DNA from: Prevotellaceae bacterium UBA1726
GTDB taxonomy: Bacteria > Bacteroidota > Bacteroidia > Bacteroidales > Bacteroidaceae
DNA: 23,940 nt
Direction of reading: 5' to 3'
Assembly: GCA_002316005.1 (NCBI GenBank)
Contig: DCIM01000009.1
Location: forward strand, 1 to 23,940
Made by a program: the position numbers and the translations under genes. Position 1 is the first letter of the stretch, and the number at the start of each line of letters is the position of its first letter. Of the stretch, positions 22,504 to 23,940 are shown one piece after another. The notes beneath the pieces are model-generated. The model searched no databases and had not been told where the DNA came from. It saw only the letters and a list, made by a program, of their open reading frames with translations.

Positions 22504-23940
22504 TTAATGTGCCTCAAGCCAGTTATCGCCCCAACCCGAATCAGCAATGAGCGGAACTCGCAGAGGATAAGCGTTTTGCATCTCCTCAAGTACGATAGCC
22601 TCTACCCTACTCTGCTCTTCCGGATAGACAGAGAAGTTCAATTCGTCGTGTACCTGAAGAATCATCTTCGAGCGAATGCCTTCGGCTTTGAATCGTTTGA
22701 AAATATTTACCATTGCCACCTTGATGATATCGGCCGCTGAACCCTGAATAGGTGCATTTATGGCATTTCGTTCAGCAAAACCGCGAACTGTGGCATTGCC
22801 CGAATTGATATCTGGCAGATAACGACGGCGGTGGAAGAATGTCTCTACATATCCTTTCTCTCTTGCCGCTTGTTTTGATTCTTCCATATAGTCGCGAACT
22901 CGTGGGAAAGTGAGGAAATAACCTTCCATCAGGGCTTTTGCCTCTGCTCTGTCAATCATAAGTCGCTCAGCAAGTCCCCACTGGCTAATACCATATATAA
23001 TACCGAAGTTTGCTCGTTTCGCCTTTGTGCGCTCATCGCGAGTCACCTCTGTTATATCCTTATTATATACTTTTGCTGCTGTTGAGGCATGAACATCAAG
23101 TCCATTTTCAAAGGCATGAATCATGTTTTCATCTTGCGAAAGATGTGCCATCACACGAAGTTCAATCTGTGAATAGTCGGCTGAAAAGAACTTACAACCC
23201 GGTTCTGGAATGAATACCTTTCTGATTTCCTTGCCATCTTCTCCGCGAACTGGAATATTCTGGAGGTTAGGGTCACTTGAAGAGAGTCGTCCTGTGGCTG
23301 TTACTGCCTGATTGAACGAGGTGTGGATATGGCCTGTACGAGGGTTTACAAGAAGGGGTAGGGCATCAATATATGTGCCAATGAGTTTCTTTAATCCTCT
23401 GTAATCCAGTATCTTCTGTACAATCTCGTTCTTTCCGGCAAGTTTCTGCAATTCTTCCTCACTTGTCACGAATTGTCCCGTCTTTGTCTTCTTTGGTTTC
23501 TCCACAATCTTCATCTCACCAAACAATACATCGCCTACCTGACGAGGGGAGGAGATATTGAACGAATGCCCCGCAAGTTCATAGATTTCATGCTCAATTT
23601 CGTTCATTCGTGCTGTGAAAATTGTTGATGTTTCGCGCAGAGAGTCAGAGTCAATCATCACTCCATTATGCTCCATTTCAGCAAGCACATAGATAAGCGG
23701 CATCTCTACATTGTGGAACAATTCCTCTACACCTAATTCCTTAAGGCGTGGTTCAAGGACATTCTTCAATCTCAATGTGATATCTGCATCCTCTGCAGCA
23801 TATTTATAAACAGCAGAAGGAGGGAGGTCGCGCATTGATTTCTGGTTTTTCCCCTTTGGTCCAATGAGCGAGTCAATATGGATGGTTTGGTAATTGAGCA
23901 ATGTCTCTGCCATATAATCCATATTGTGATGCAATTCCGG
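22504..23940 (-). CDS. polA: DNA polymerase I, C-terminal part (cut by window edge)
   Basis: Only the last ~478 residues are inside the window; the 5' end lies past base 23940 and the frame is open to the edge. The first part is the end of the 3'-5' exonuclease domain, with the Exo III motif Tyr..Asp intact (YKYAAEDADITLRL), so proofreading is probably functional. The polymerase domain has TATGRLSSSDPNLQNIPVR, motif A (DYSQIELR), motif B (RTKAKRANFGIIYG) and motif C (QVHDELNF). The protein ends in SGWGDNWLEAH, as in Bacteroidales PolA. It fills DNA gaps and removes Okazaki RNA primers. A housekeeping gene here indicates a chromosomal location for the glycan locus. Confidence 0.97.
   Translation of the reverse strand, partial: PELHHNMDYMAETLLNYQTIHIDSLIGPKGKNQKSMRDLPPSAVYKYAAEDADITLRLKNVLEPRLKELGVEELFHNVEMPLIYVLAEMEHNGVMIDSDSLRETSTIFTARMNEIEHEIYELAGHSFNISSPRQVGDVLFGEMKIVEKPKKTKTGQFVTSEEELQKLAGKNEIVQKILDYRGLKKLIGTYIDALPLLVNPRTGHIHTSFNQAVTATGRLSSSDPNLQNIPVRGEDGKEIRKVFIPEPGCKFFSADYSQIELRVMAHLSQDENMIHAFENGLDVHASTAAKVYNKDITEVTRDERTKAKRANFGIIYGISQWGLAERLMIDRAEAKALMEGYFLTFPRVRDYMEESKQAAREKGYVETFFHRRRYLPDINSGNATVRGFAERNAINAPIQGSAADIIKVAMVNIFKRFKAEGIRSKMILQVHDELNFSVYPEEQSRVEAIVLEEMQNAYPLRVPLIADSGWGDNWLEAH

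Noticed and set aside
1..23940. CRISPR array, tRNA or rRNA genes, insertion sequence or prophage structural genes
   Set aside because: No regularly spaced repeats, RNA-gene signatures, transposase motifs or capsid/tail genes were seen on either strand.

Overview
The window reads as a chromosomal segment of a Bacteroidales bacterium (Bacteroides/Prevotella-like). The basis is a SusC/SusD pair with a DUF1735/LamG lipoprotein, a near-consensus Bacteroidetes promoter (TTTG-N20-TAATTTTG) upstream of ychF, gene starts without clear Shine-Dalgarno sites, and Bacteroidales-type PolA, Lgt and YchF sequences. No rRNA, tRNA, CRISPR array, insertion sequence or integrase was seen.

Layout. (1) 1-1588: a 382-base stretch with short ATGGAGGAT repeats leads into a lone VapE/VirE-type superfamily 3 helicase, a gene of mobile-element type with Arg codon use unlike its neighbours. 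(2) 6410 to 1655, minus strand: a complete tripartite ABC exporter operon in the order TolC-like channel, MacA-like lipoprotein adaptor, ABC ATPase, MacB-type permease, ending at a bidirectional terminator shared with vapE. (3) 8622 to 6629, minus strand: ychF then lgt, with a visible promoter and a terminator. (4) 9650-8730: an AraC-family regulator, divergent from (5) 9939-15392, a tightly packed RND operon (lipoprotein adaptor, AcrB-like pump, TolC-like channel). The 288-base region between regulator and pump holds repeated TGAACAT boxes and a near-perfect 17-base direct repeat. (6) 22465 to 15485, minus strand: a four-gene glycan-uptake locus, susC, susD, a GH18 family lipoprotein and a DUF1735+LamG lipoprotein, convergent with the RND operon and sharing a terminator with it. 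(7) 23940-22504: the 3' part of polA, which runs off the right edge.

How the genes work together. The two efflux systems each have their own outer-membrane channel. The glycan locus looks built to bind, cut and import an N-acetylglucosamine-containing glycan, most likely a host N-glycan; this is inference from the GH18 plus DUF1735/LamG combination. Lgt is the enzyme that starts lipidation of the several lipoproteins encoded here.

The most unusual feature is a family of five GC-rich hairpin repeats with a G-rich tail. Four sit between genes of the same operon, with the tail edge directly against the stop codon of the upstream gene. The fifth lies in the opposite orientation inside susD and encodes much of its lipoprotein signal peptide.
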